Positions 34,316-42,948 of a DNA stretch of 64,000 nucleotides are shown one piece after another; within the stretch, counting starts at the first letter, position 1; each line of letters begins with the position of its first letter. The notes under the pieces were generated by a model. The model saw only the letters and a list, made by a program, of their open reading frames with translations. It did no database searches and was not told the DNA's origin. Origin of the DNA: CAYOUV01 sp963790075 (GTDB taxonomy: Bacteria > Chloroflexota > Anaerolineae > Anaerolineales > Villigracilaceae); assembly GCA_963790075.1 (NCBI GenBank), contig CAWBNG010000005.1, positions 124,001 through 188,000 on the forward strand. The letters are read 5' to 3'. Made by a program: the position numbers and the translations under genes.

Positions 34316-35239
34316 ATGAACTTCCTGATCACCGGCGCAGCCGGCTTCCTCGGCTCGGCCTTAGCCGACCATCTGGCCCGTGAAGGGCATCAAGTACGAG
34401 GTCTTGACGACCTGTCCACCGGCGACCCGCAATCGCTCTCGCCGGATGTCCACTTCACGCGCGGAGACGTCAACGATCGTCCCAAGCTGTGGACGCTGCT
34501 GCAAGACGTGGATGTTGTTTACCACCTGGCAGCCCGGGTTTCTGTCCCCGAGTCGGTGCTCTACCCGCGCGAATACAACGCTGTCAACGTTGACGGAACG
34601 GTCAGCCTGATGGAAGCCATGCGCGACGTCGGCGTGCGGCGCGTGATCCTGGCTTCCTCCGGAGCAGTCTACGGGGACCAAGGCGAGCAACCGCTCAATG
34701 AACAGGCAACCCCCAACCCGCGCTCGCCGTATGCGGTCTCCAAACTGGCAGCGGAGTATTACGTCCGCACGATCGGGCAGTTGTGGGGCATTGAGACGGC
34801 AAACCTGCGCATCTTCAACGCATACGGGCCTGGACAGCATCTGCCTCCCTCGCACCCGCCGGTGGTACCCCATTTCCTGCGTCAGGCGCTGCGCGGCGGA
34901 TCCCTGGTGCTCCACGGCGAAGGGAAGCAAACCCGCGATTATGTCTATGTGGATGATGTGGTCAAAGCCCTGGTCGCGGCCGCCACTGCGCCAAGCCTCA
35001 ACGGATTAGTGATTAACGTCGGCTCGGGAGTGGAAATCAGCGTGCGAGAATTGGCACGCCTGGTCCAGGAAGTCACGGGCAAGGAAACCGATGTGCTGTA
35101 TAATGCGCAGACCTCCGGGGGTGTTTCACGCATGAGAGCAGATTTAAGCCTGGCTGGGCAAAAATTAAATTACCATCCATCGACCTCTCTGGAGGATGGG
35201 TTGCGTTTGACGCTCAACAAAGACCCGCGATTTAAGTAG
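34316..35239 (+). CDS. NAD-dependent sugar epimerase/dehydratase
   Basis: A 307-residue extended SDR protein. NAD motif TGAAGFLGSALADHL at residues about 6-20; catalytic Ser/Tyr/Lys in LASSGAVYGD and SPYAVSKLAAE. Family match is to UDP-glucose 4-epimerase-like enzymes; the exact sugar is unknown. The frame opens at 34223, but ATG 34316 is where the Rossmann motif begins. TATAAT at 34273-34278 is a likely -10 box about 40 bp before the start. Confidence 0.88.
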   Translation: MNFLITGAAGFLGSALADHLAREGHQVRGLDDLSTGDPQSLSPDVHFTRGDVNDRPKLWTLLQDVDVVYHLAARVSVPESVLYPREYNAVNVDGTVSLMEAMRDVGVRRVILASSGAVYGDQGEQPLNEQATPNPRSPYAVSKLAAEYYVRTIGQLWGIETANLRIFNAYGPGQHLPPSHPPVVPHFLRQALRGGSLVLHGEGKQTRDYVYVDDVVKALVAAATAPSLNGLVINVGSGVEISVRELARLVQEVTGKETDVLYNAQTSGGVSRMRADLSLAGQKLNYHPSTSLEDGLRLTLNKDPRFK

Positions 35240-35305
35240 TCCGCCAGCAATGGCTACATGTAAAAATAATTAGGTTTACTTGTGTAAATCTGTGGATCTT
35301 CTTTG

Positions 35306-35884
35306 ATGCTCCAGCCACTCCGCCGATCTTTTTATAATCGCCCCACCCTGAGCGTTGCCCGCGAACTGCTCGGGACCCGCCTGGTTCGCATGCACAACGG
35401 GGTACGGCTGGCAGGCATCATCATCGAGACTGAAGCCTACATCGGGGAGTCTGACCTGGCCTGTCACGCCAAGGCCGGGCGGACAGCCCGCACGGCGATC
35501 ATGTACGGCCTGCCGGGACACGCCTACGTCTATTTCACCTATGGCATGCACTGGCTGCTGAATGCTGTCACCGAAACAGAAAACTCTCCAGCAGCGGTGC
35601 TGATCCGTGCCATCCAACCGGTAGAGGGGATCGAGATCATCTCTGCCCGCCGCCACGGGCGCGGGACGGACGGTCCCGCCAAGTTGACGCTGGCGCTGGG
35701 CATCGATGGGACGCAGAACGGCCTCGATCTGTGCGACCCGGCTTCCGGCTTGTGGATCGAACCGGGGCATCCAATTCCCGAAAAAAGCGTGACGATTGGA
35801 CCAAGAGTGGGTTTAAATAGTGTGCCTGAGCCATGGAAGAGCATGCCATGGCGTTTCAGCGTAAGTCCAAATCAACAGGCATAG
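35306..35884 (+). CDS. DNA-3-methyladenine glycosylase (AAG/MPG family)
   Basis: A 192-residue base-excision glycosylase, full length. Motifs: LGTRLVRM, the active-site ETEAYIGESDLACHA (catalytic Glu), the GHAYVYFTYGMHWLLN DNA-intercalating loop with Tyr, and GTDGPAKLTLALGI. It removes alkylated purines such as 3-methyladenine and hypoxanthine from DNA. ATG at 35306 follows a TTG at 35303; the ATG is preferred. No operon partner is obvious. Confidence 0.9.
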   Translation: MLQPLRRSFYNRPTLSVARELLGTRLVRMHNGVRLAGIIIETEAYIGESDLACHAKAGRTARTAIMYGLPGHAYVYFTYGMHWLLNAVTETENSPAAVLIRAIQPVEGIEIISARRHGRGTDGPAKLTLALGIDGTQNGLDLCDPASGLWIEPGHPIPEKSVTIGPRVGLNSVPEPWKSMPWRFSVSPNQQA

Positions 35885-35922
35885 AATTATTTTTCTCTTT
35901 CGAATTTGCTACTGGAGGAAAC

Positions 35923-36708
35923 ATGGGTCTTTTAGATGGTAAAAAAGCAATGATCTTTGGTCTGGCCAATGATCGTTCCATCGCCTGGGGTATCACCCAG
36001 GCTTTGCACCGCGAGGGGGCCACGATTGGTATCAGTTATGCCGGGGAAGCGCTCGAACGTCGCGTGCGTCCGCTGGCTGAGTCGATTGGGTGTACGTTCG
36101 TCGAAGAATGCGATGTGACCAAGGACGAGAATATCGAAAAGGTGGCCACCAAAGCCGCCCAGGAATTCGGTGAGATCGACATTCTGGTCCACTCGATTGC
36201 CTTCGCCAACCGCGATGAGCTCTCAGGTCCCTATTATCGAACCAGCCGGGAAGGGTTCCGCATGGCGCTGGACATCAGCGTTTATTCGTTCGTCGCCCTG
36301 GCCTGGGCATTCCAACCGTTCATCAAGCAGGGCGGTGCGATGTTGACCATGACCTACTACGGCTCGGTCAAGGTAGCACCTCACTATAACGTGATGGGGG
36401 TAGCCAAGGCCGCCCTGGAAGCCTCGACCCGCTATCTGGCTTATGACTTTGGGCCGATGAAGGTGCGTGTCAATGCCATATCGGCCGGGCCGATCCGTAC
36501 ACTGGCCGCAGCAGGCGTGGGTGGTTTCAAAGACATGTACCGCGAATTTGCCGAGATGGCTCCGCTGCGCGAGAATGTCAGCATCGATGACGTCGGCAAT
36601 TCCGCCGCCTTCCTGTGCTCGGACATGGCCAGCCACATTACCGGCGAAGTGCTGTACGTCGATTCGGGCTACAACATCATGGGCATGCCAGAGCCTCCGA
36701 AAAAATAA
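35923..36708 (+). CDS. fabI: Enoyl-[acyl-carrier-protein] reductase, FabI type
   Basis: A 261-residue NADH-dependent enoyl-ACP reductase of type II fatty acid synthesis. Cofactor region GLLDGKKAMIFGLANDRSIAWG; active site YYGSVKVAPHYNVMGVAKAALE with the Tyr-x6-Lys pair (Y-NVMGVA-K); RVNAISAGPIRTLAAAGVGGF is the substrate-loop segment. The frame opens about 30 codons earlier, inside the upstream glycosylase gene, but ATG 35923 has GGAGG and matches the family start. Confidence 0.93.
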   Translation: MGLLDGKKAMIFGLANDRSIAWGITQALHREGATIGISYAGEALERRVRPLAESIGCTFVEECDVTKDENIEKVATKAAQEFGEIDILVHSIAFANRDELSGPYYRTSREGFRMALDISVYSFVALAWAFQPFIKQGGAMLTMTYYGSVKVAPHYNVMGVAKAALEASTRYLAYDFGPMKVRVNAISAGPIRTLAAAGVGGFKDMYREFAEMAPLRENVSIDDVGNSAAFLCSDMASHITGEVLYVDSGYNIMGMPEPPKK

Positions 36709-36725
36709 GCTCCGCCATACAAGCC

Positions 36726-36758
36726 TCAGCGTCCCATTCACCGGGACGCTGACTTTTT
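36726..36758 (+). terminator. Intrinsic terminator of fabI
   Basis: Perfect 10-bp stem (36726-36735 with 36743-36752) followed by TTTTT at 36754-36758. Confidence 0.92.
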
Positions 36759-36808
36759 CTTAAGGTACAATTACAAAATAACGTAACTTTACCGCCCAAA
36801 GGAATTGC

Positions 36809-37309
36809 ATGTTCAAACGGAATACCACATCGACAACCGAAGGCTCCCCACCTATCCCGACCGTCGAACGCATTACCTCGGTGCTCGGACCTGGCGTCAT
36901 CTGGCATGGAAGCATCAATGGCAGTGGCGGCGTGCGCATCGAGGGCGCTTTCGAAGGTGAGATCGCACTGCGCGGCATGCTGGTGATCGGCGAAACGGGG
37001 CGCGTCACCTGCGAGAATATCCGCGCCAATACTGTCATTGTGGCAGGCGCTGTACGCGGCAACATCACCACCCAGAAACTTGAAATCCGCTCGACCGGGC
37101 GCGTATGGGGCGATGTGATCACCACGGCCTTCGTAACCGAGGAAGGCGCTTTCCTGCGGGGTCAGATCCGCATGGAAGAAACGGTCGAACTCGACCTCGG
37201 ACCAACTCCCGAAGGGACGCCGTCCGAACAAGCTTCTGCCGCAGCGGTCGAGGCCACACCTGCACCCGCTCCCGAACCTAAAACCCTAAAATCCAAGAAG
37301 GCCTCCTAA
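36809..37309 (+). CDS. Bactofilin-family polymer-forming protein
   Basis: A 166-residue bactofilin (PF04519 type). The central part (about 25-125) is a right-handed beta-helix with repeated hydrophobic/glycine rungs: GVIWHGSINGSGGVRIEGAFEGEI, LVIGETGRVTCENIRANTVIVAGAVRGNI, KLEIRSTGRVWGDV. Short low-complexity tails follow (Ala/Pro/Glu then Lys-rich). It assembles into filaments at the inner membrane and helps shape or position cell-wall enzymes. A small hairpin (37358-37377) lies downstream without a clear T-tract. Confidence 0.88.
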   Translation: MFKRNTTSTTEGSPPIPTVERITSVLGPGVIWHGSINGSGGVRIEGAFEGEIALRGMLVIGETGRVTCENIRANTVIVAGAVRGNITTQKLEIRSTGRVWGDVITTAFVTEEGAFLRGQIRMEETVELDLGPTPEGTPSEQASAAAVEATPAPAPEPKTLKSKKAS

Positions 37310-37396
37310 CCATCCACCACCCAAAGCTATGATGGTAAATTTGGAAATCCCATACAGGGGCGAGGGTTGTCTCGCCCTTAAGTGAATGGAAACACT

Positions 37397-38575
37397 ATGC
37401 AAATTCCCATGTCATCCCCTGACCTGACCGATTCTGAGCGACAAGCCGTCCAGGAGGTCTTGAATACACCCAACCTGAGTATGGGCCGGCGCATCAAGGA
37501 TTTCGAGCAATCCTTCCGTGACCTGACCGGTGCCAGGCATGCCGTCGGTGTCAACTCCGGCACAGCGGGACTGCACCTGTGCGTTCGCGCAGCAGACATC
37601 GGTCCCGGCGATCTGGTCATCACCACGCCGTTCTCGTTCGTGGCCTCCACCAACGTGCTGCTGTTCGAGCACGCCATCCCGGTCTTCGTGGACGTCGATC
37701 CCCGCACAGGTAACATTGACCCACAGCTAGTCGCACAAGCCGTGCGGGATGTTGCCCAGGGGGGCAAAGAGTCCGAAAAATGGCTGCCGCGCCACGGGCT
37801 GGGAGAGAGAAACCTGCTTAAAGCTATCCTGCCGGTGGATGTTTTCGGACAGCCAGCCGACCTCGATCCGATCCGCCAAGTAGCCAATGAGTATGGCCTG
37901 AAGGTGATTGAGGATTCGTGCGAAGCGCTCGGCGCGACCTACAAAGGAGGCATGGCTGGGATGCTCGGCGATTATGGCGTGTTCGCCTTCTATCCCAATA
38001 AGCAGATCACCACCGGTGAAGGTGGCGTGATCGTCACCGATGACGACCGGGCCGCGGATTTGATGCGCGCCTTGCGCAACCAGGGGCGTGCGCCGGGTGA
38101 CACCTGGCTGCAACACACTTATCTGGGATACAACTACCGCCTGGATGAGATGTCAGCCGCACTGGGTGTAGTGCAGTTGAGTCGCCTGGAGGAGTTACTG
38201 GATAAACGCGATCGGGTGGCAGGCTGGTACAACGAACGCTTGGCCGAAATTCCCGGCGTAGAGCCACCCGTGCTAGAGATGTTTACCACGCGCATGTCGT
38301 GGTTCGTTTATGTCGTGCGTTTCGACCCGCGCATGGATCGCGACCTGCTGGCCCAAAAGCTCGGCCAGCGTGGTATTCCCGTCCGCCCGTATTTTCTACC
38401 GATCCACTTGCAGCCTTATATGGTCGAGCGCTTCGGCTACCGCACCGGCGATTTCCCGGTCACTGAGGACCTGGGTTTGCGCGGACTGGCGCTGCCGTTC
38501 TCAGGCGTGATGAGCGAGGCTCAGGTGGAAGCTGTCTGCCAAGCGCTGCGCGAGGAAATCAGGGCCTTGGTGTGA
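37397..38575 (+). CDS. DegT/DnrJ/EryC1/StrS-family sugar aminotransferase
   Basis: A 392-residue PLP enzyme. Substrate motif GVNSGTAGLHLCVRA; PLP-phosphate region DSCEALGATYKG; the catalytic lysine is Lys202 in YPNKQITTGEGG. Such enzymes aminate keto-sugar nucleotides for surface polysaccharides. ATG 37397 is favoured over GTG 37382. It is not in an operon with other sugar genes: the epimerase at 34316 is the closest possible partner and another DegT homologue lies at 49443. Confidence 0.9.
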   Translation: MQIPMSSPDLTDSERQAVQEVLNTPNLSMGRRIKDFEQSFRDLTGARHAVGVNSGTAGLHLCVRAADIGPGDLVITTPFSFVASTNVLLFEHAIPVFVDVDPRTGNIDPQLVAQAVRDVAQGGKESEKWLPRHGLGERNLLKAILPVDVFGQPADLDPIRQVANEYGLKVIEDSCEALGATYKGGMAGMLGDYGVFAFYPNKQITTGEGGVIVTDDDRAADLMRALRNQGRAPGDTWLQHTYLGYNYRLDEMSAALGVVQLSRLEELLDKRDRVAGWYNERLAEIPGVEPPVLEMFTTRMSWFVYVVRFDPRMDRDLLAQKLGQRGIPVRPYFLPIHLQPYMVERFGYRTGDFPVTEDLGLRGLALPFSGVMSEAQVEAVCQALREEIRALV

Positions 38576-38711
38576 ACCGAATCCATCTCGTTTTCCAGAG
38601 CGATCTGCGCAGCAAAGCCTGCCGAACACGGAGAACCTTTCAAACCTTCGAAACACCCTTCCTGCGAGGCGAGAAATTTATCACAACCCGCACGAATCAT
38701 ATTTGAACAGC

Positions 38712-39620
38712 ATGATTCCCAACTCCTATCCCCCTGCGCGCCAAAGCGGTTTGATCGTACATGGGCTGCTGATTCTGATCCTGATAGCAGTATTTGGCTG
38801 GGGAATCTGGAACCTGACCCAGGCAGCGGTGGGACCAGCCTTTATCGTTTACTTGCTGGTCACACTGGCGGCTTTTATTCCCATGCCGTTTCTGGGTTAT
38901 CGCGCCTTTGCTTTGTTGAAGGCTAACTATAGCCTCGACCGGGATAACCTGTCCCTGCGTTGGGGCTTGCGCCTGGAGGAACTGCCGCTTTCGGACATCG
39001 AGTGGGTACGCCCGGTCACGGACCTCTCCACGCCGTTGGCCCTGCCATGGCTCCGGCTGCCAGGATCCATCCTCGGCCTGCGCCGCCACCCAGACCTGGG
39101 CCTGATCGAATTCCTGGCTTCCGAACGGGATAACCTGCTGTTGATCGCCACAGCCAAACACATCTTCGCCATCTCCCCTGCGGACCCAGCCTCCTTCGTG
39201 CACGAGTTCCAGCGTGCTATCGAATTGGGCAGTCTGACACCGGTTCCAGCAAAATCAATCTACCCAACTTTCGTGGTAACCCGGGCCTGGGACGATCCGT
39301 TGGCACGCTTTTTATGGGCTGCAACGCTTTTCTTGAACATCGGGCTGTTCGTCTGGGTCGGTCTGATGATTCCCAGCCTCAACCAGGTAAATATTGGCTT
39401 TGGCCCTTCCGGCCTGCCGCTGGGTCCATTCCCGGCAGTGCAAATCATGCTTTTGCCCATTTTGAGTGCCCTCCTTTCTGTAACAGGCTGGCTGGCCGGA
39501 CTGTACTATTATCGCTATGACGATCAGCGTATTCTGGCTTTCATTCTCTGGTCGACCAGCATCCTCAGCAGCTTGCTCTTTCTACTGGCCGTACTCTTCG
39601 CGTTTAACACCCCCGTCTGA
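38712..39620 (+). CDS. PH-domain-like membrane protein
   Basis: A 302-residue membrane protein: two N-terminal helices (GLIVHGLLILILIAVFGWGI and a second at about 40-60), a soluble middle with a bacterial PH-like pattern (YSLDRDNLSLRWGLRLEELPLSDIEWV, LLLIATAKHIFAISPADPASF), and two to three C-terminal helices. Resembles YdbT/bPH2 proteins. Function unknown. The next gene starts 1 bp after its stop. Confidence 0.7.
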   Translation: MIPNSYPPARQSGLIVHGLLILILIAVFGWGIWNLTQAAVGPAFIVYLLVTLAAFIPMPFLGYRAFALLKANYSLDRDNLSLRWGLRLEELPLSDIEWVRPVTDLSTPLALPWLRLPGSILGLRRHPDLGLIEFLASERDNLLLIATAKHIFAISPADPASFVHEFQRAIELGSLTPVPAKSIYPTFVVTRAWDDPLARFLWAATLFLNIGLFVWVGLMIPSLNQVNIGFGPSGLPLGPFPAVQIMLLPILSALLSVTGWLAGLYYYRYDDQRILAFILWSTSILSSLLFLLAVLFAFNTPV

Positions 39621-39621
39621 A

Positions 39622-40431
39622 ATGCAAATCCTGTTCGGCTTCATCCTGGCACTTGTCATCGCCATACTGGCCTATCGTCTCCACAGCCTGGAACGCTCCG
39701 GTGTTCTGGCCGCCACCCTGGTCGGGACGATCATCTTCGGGCTGGGAGGCCTGCCCTGGGCAATTCTGCTGCTGACTTTTTTCGTCTCTTCTTCAGCCCT
39801 GACGCGCGCATTCCTTCAACGCAAGCAGGGACTGGATGAAAAATATTCTAAAGGCGGACGACGTGACGCCGGCCAGGTTCTGGGCAATGGCGGCTTGGCA
39901 ACTATTTTTGCAGCCCTGCACTTTTTTTTTCCGCTGGCCGTCTGGCCGTGGCTGGGATTTGCTGCAGCGCTGGCGGCTGTCAACGCCGATACCTGGGGGA
40001 CAGAATTGGGCATTTTCAATCCCTCCGAGCCAAGGCTGATCACCCACCTGAGCCAAGGCGTGGAAAAAGGAACCTCGGGTGGAATCTCACTGGTCGGCAC
40101 ACTGGCTTCCCTGGCTGGATCGGGACTGATTGGTCTGTTGGCTGCCGCGCTCCAACCCTTCAGCATCAATTCTTCGACAACTCAATTCTTACCAGTCTTC
40201 CTGTTGGTCACACTTTCAGGCTGGCTTGGTTCGCTGTTCGACTCGTTCTTGGGAGCCAGCGTCCAAGCCATCTATTTTTGTCCGGCTTGTAATAAAGAAA
40301 CCGAACGCCACCCCGTCCACACCTGCGGCACCCCGACGACCATGATCCACGGCTGGAGCTGGCTGAACAACGATTGGGTCAATTTTGGCTGCTCGTTAGC
40401 AGCCGTGATTATCGCGGAAATCATTCTATGA
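39622..40431 (+). CDS. DUF92 (TMEM19-type) membrane protein
   Basis: A 269-residue protein with about seven helices. Motifs DUF92-like: SGVLAATLVGTIIFGLGG, SKGGRRDAGQVLGNGGLA and AVNADTWGTELGIF, with a CPAC pair and late CG near 215-235. Plant homologues act as phytyl-phosphate kinases; whether this holds in bacteria without phytol is unknown. Membrane-bound. Coupled by one base with the preceding gene. The frame opens earlier, but ATG 39622 lies after the upstream stop. Confidence 0.8.
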   Translation: MQILFGFILALVIAILAYRLHSLERSGVLAATLVGTIIFGLGGLPWAILLLTFFVSSSALTRAFLQRKQGLDEKYSKGGRRDAGQVLGNGGLATIFAALHFFFPLAVWPWLGFAAALAAVNADTWGTELGIFNPSEPRLITHLSQGVEKGTSGGISLVGTLASLAGSGLIGLLAAALQPFSINSSTTQFLPVFLLVTLSGWLGSLFDSFLGASVQAIYFCPACNKETERHPVHTCGTPTTMIHGWSWLNNDWVNFGCSLAAVIIAEIIL

Positions 40432-40476
40432 TAAGATTTCGGGAATTCCGCAGGTTGGGAGGAATTGGTTAATTCC

Positions 40477-41925
40477 ATGCAAAGAATCAATCGCCTTACT
40501 TCCAAATTCTCACTTTATCTTACAACCTTCGTATTTTTAGCGGGGCTCGTCGCTTTTGCGTATCTGGGCATCTACAACCGCTGGTGGGGAGACGACTGGT
40601 GTTTTAATGCTGATCTGAGCACATACGGCTTTTTAGGTGCGATGAAGGGCTACACCTTCATCACCCATTATGCTTCAAATCGAATTTCTCTGACATTTTT
40701 CTCTTACTTTTTTCAGTTAATGGGTGTATTTGGCGTCCAAATTTTAACAGGATTAACCATTCTGCTCTGGTTTATCGGTATTTGGTGGACGTTATCTAAC
40801 CTGAATCGCTTCCTAAAAGCACTCTTGCCTCAGACCAGTCTTATAATAATGGCGGGGGCAATCTTGTATTTCACCATTTACATGGCACCCAATCGCTTCC
40901 AAAGCATTTATTGGCGATCCGCTATCTTGCCTTATACCTCGCCAACGGTTACAACCGTCCTGGTTCTGGCTCTAATCACGGAGCGGATGGCGAGTATGGA
41001 AGGATGGAGAGCTGCTCCTTATCTGGCGCTGCCTCTGGCTTTCATCACCGGGACGTTTTCAGAGCCCGGAAATGCCTTTCTTGCCTCCTTACTGACTATT
41101 CTGCTGGTTGTAACGCTTCTGGCCAGAAAGCAGGGCAAGCATTGGGCTGAGCGAGCTCTTCCTGTAATCGCGGCCGGCCTGGTCGGTATCTTTCTGGCGA
41201 TGGTGGTGCTCTTCTCCGCGCCAACCAACCAGATGCGGCTTGACCTCGGAACTTACAGGTTAAACGAACCGATCAAGGTGCCCTTCCTGGCGCTGATTTT
41301 TTCCTTCGACTTTATACGCGACTCCCTACATGGCTTACCACTTCCTCACTTAATTTTGGCATCAGTCATCGGTGTTTTACCATTTCTGACCCGCGCCTTC
41401 CAAACTCGTATCAACAGAATAACAGGCAGACAAACTACGGCCGCAATTTTAGGAATTATGATCACAATCTATTTGATGATTGCGGCTATGGAAGTGCCCA
41501 GCATTTATGTGGAAGGTGGCCCACCAGCCCCTCGAACATTGATTTTTGCCCGGTTCGCTTTGACTGTAGGGATTGGCTTAATCGCCTGGTTAATCGGCAA
41601 TTTAATCTCCGATCAACTTGATAAGCCATGGACATTGATTCTTGGTACATTGGTTCTGCTCCTTAGCAGCATTTATATACTTCGCACTACGACAACGGTC
41701 ATTTCCGAACTTCCGCAATTCGTTGAACGAGCGGCCATCTGGGATAAACGCGACGAGTTGATCAAGAACGCTAAAGCTCGCGGGCTTACTCAAGTTGATG
41801 TAGTTTCCATAGATGGATACTACATGGGTCACACTCGCGACTTCAAGGAGAATCCTGACTTCTGGGTTAATGCCTGTGCAGCTGATTATTACGGCATCGA
41901 CTCCATTGTGGGCACATCTCCGTAA
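40477..41925 (+). CDS. Multi-pass membrane protein, DUF6056-type
   Basis: A 482-residue integral membrane protein with about ten helices. An early loop after helix 1 holds WWGDDWCFNADL, an acidic cluster at the place of the catalytic Asp in polyprenyl-sugar transferases, and the C-terminal domain ends in FWVNACAADYYGID. It looks like the DUF6056 family, often near surface-sugar clusters, and is similar in plan to the gene at 52948-54390. ATG 40477 is 14 bp after GGGAGG, so TTG at 40465 cannot be excluded. Confidence 0.72.
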   Translation: MQRINRLTSKFSLYLTTFVFLAGLVAFAYLGIYNRWWGDDWCFNADLSTYGFLGAMKGYTFITHYASNRISLTFFSYFFQLMGVFGVQILTGLTILLWFIGIWWTLSNLNRFLKALLPQTSLIIMAGAILYFTIYMAPNRFQSIYWRSAILPYTSPTVTTVLVLALITERMASMEGWRAAPYLALPLAFITGTFSEPGNAFLASLLTILLVVTLLARKQGKHWAERALPVIAAGLVGIFLAMVVLFSAPTNQMRLDLGTYRLNEPIKVPFLALIFSFDFIRDSLHGLPLPHLILASVIGVLPFLTRAFQTRINRITGRQTTAAILGIMITIYLMIAAMEVPSIYVEGGPPAPRTLIFARFALTVGIGLIAWLIGNLISDQLDKPWTLILGTLVLLLSSIYILRTTTTVISELPQFVERAAIWDKRDELIKNAKARGLTQVDVVSIDGYYMGHTRDFKENPDFWVNACAADYYGIDSIVGTSP

Positions 41926-41942
41926 TTGCCCACTGTTGCGAA

Positions 41943-41983
41943 TAGAACAGTCCTCTCTCGAACCTCGCGGGAGGACTGTTCTA
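41943..41983. terminator. Bidirectional terminator between convergent genes
   Basis: Perfect 13-bp stem (41943-41955 with 41971-41983, TAGAACAGTCCTC and complement) and a 15-nt loop. Confidence 0.85.
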
Positions 41984-42003
41984 TATTGTTATGCTAGTCC
42001 CAT

Positions 42004-42927
42004 TTAATGGGTAAAGAATGGGCTGCCCTGCACGGCTGCCAGCACTTCATTCCAAAAGGATTCCACGTCAGGGTAGGGATAGATGCGCAGCAGCTCAGAG
42101 TGGGCTTTGTCCGGCTGCCCGCTGTAGAGGTAATCCAACACCAAAGGCAGCACGGCACACTTGGTCGTATGGTCCTGCTCACCATGGTCGCCGGGTTGGG
42201 CTTGCTGCGCCCAGGCGGCGTGCTCCTGGATGTCCCCACCAAACTGGTCAGCAAAGCGTGGGCTAGCCGGGATATATTTGTCTTGGCCCGGGACATATTC
42301 CATGATCACACGCACGAACGGCGACCCGGCATAAGGGCAGTATTTGTACGCGAACAGATCATCGGCGGTCAGGAATTCGTAGATGCCATCACCGTTCAAA
42401 TCCTGGAACATGCCGCCAGCATTTGATTCCGGCTTCTGCAAGATCGAGACGGGCACCTCACGCAAACTGATTACCCGCATCCCAAAGCAGCAGTGCGCCC
42501 CACCGGAATAGGTATCCACGATCACTTCGGGGTAGCCGTCAGCATTGATATCTGTGCCCGTCAGGTCTTCGATCGCGGAGGCTGAATCAATCCGAACGGA
42601 CGGCTTCCCGCCAGCCTCGACCATGACGACATCGTTGAATCCGATCTCGTTATTAGTGTCGTGCCACCAGCGGACGGCATAAGCACCGATCAGGCGCTCT
42701 TCTTTAAGCTGGTAATTGGCGTTTTCTGTTGATGACGGAGGCACGGGAGGTGGAACAGGGAGTCGTTCAGTTGGAGCCGGAGCCGAGGCCGTTACTTCAG
42801 CGAACAGCGTCCCCGCGGCAGCGGTCAGCGCCTGTGATCTAACACCAGTTTCCGTCACCGGGGAGATCAGTCCACAAGCCTGCACCAAAAATAGCAGCAA
42901 AACAAATACAATGAGGAAACGCTTCAT
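42004..42927 (-). CDS. Surface lipoprotein with FG-GAP/VCBS-like repeats
   Basis: A 307-residue lipoprotein: lipobox LVQAC near residue 18, then a Pro/Ser-rich linker (PVPPPVPPSS). Two FG-GAP-type calcium motifs are visible: GTDINADGYPEVIVDTYSG and QDLNGDGIYEFLTADD. Four cysteines around HCCFG, YCPY and KCAVLP may form disulphides. Binding function unknown. Downstream of the frameshifted uridine kinase on the same strand (21 bp after). Confidence 0.75.
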   Translation of the reverse strand: MKRFLIVFVLLLFLVQACGLISPVTETGVRSQALTAAAGTLFAEVTASAPAPTERLPVPPPVPPSSTENANYQLKEERLIGAYAVRWWHDTNNEIGFNDVVMVEAGGKPSVRIDSASAIEDLTGTDINADGYPEVIVDTYSGGAHCCFGMRVISLREVPVSILQKPESNAGGMFQDLNGDGIYEFLTADDLFAYKYCPYAGSPFVRVIMEYVPGQDKYIPASPRFADQFGGDIQEHAAWAQQAQPGDHGEQDHTTKCAVLPLVLDYLYSGQPDKAHSELLRIYPYPDVESFWNEVLAAVQGSPFFTH

Positions 42928-42948
42928 AAAGCTAATACTGTCTAGCGA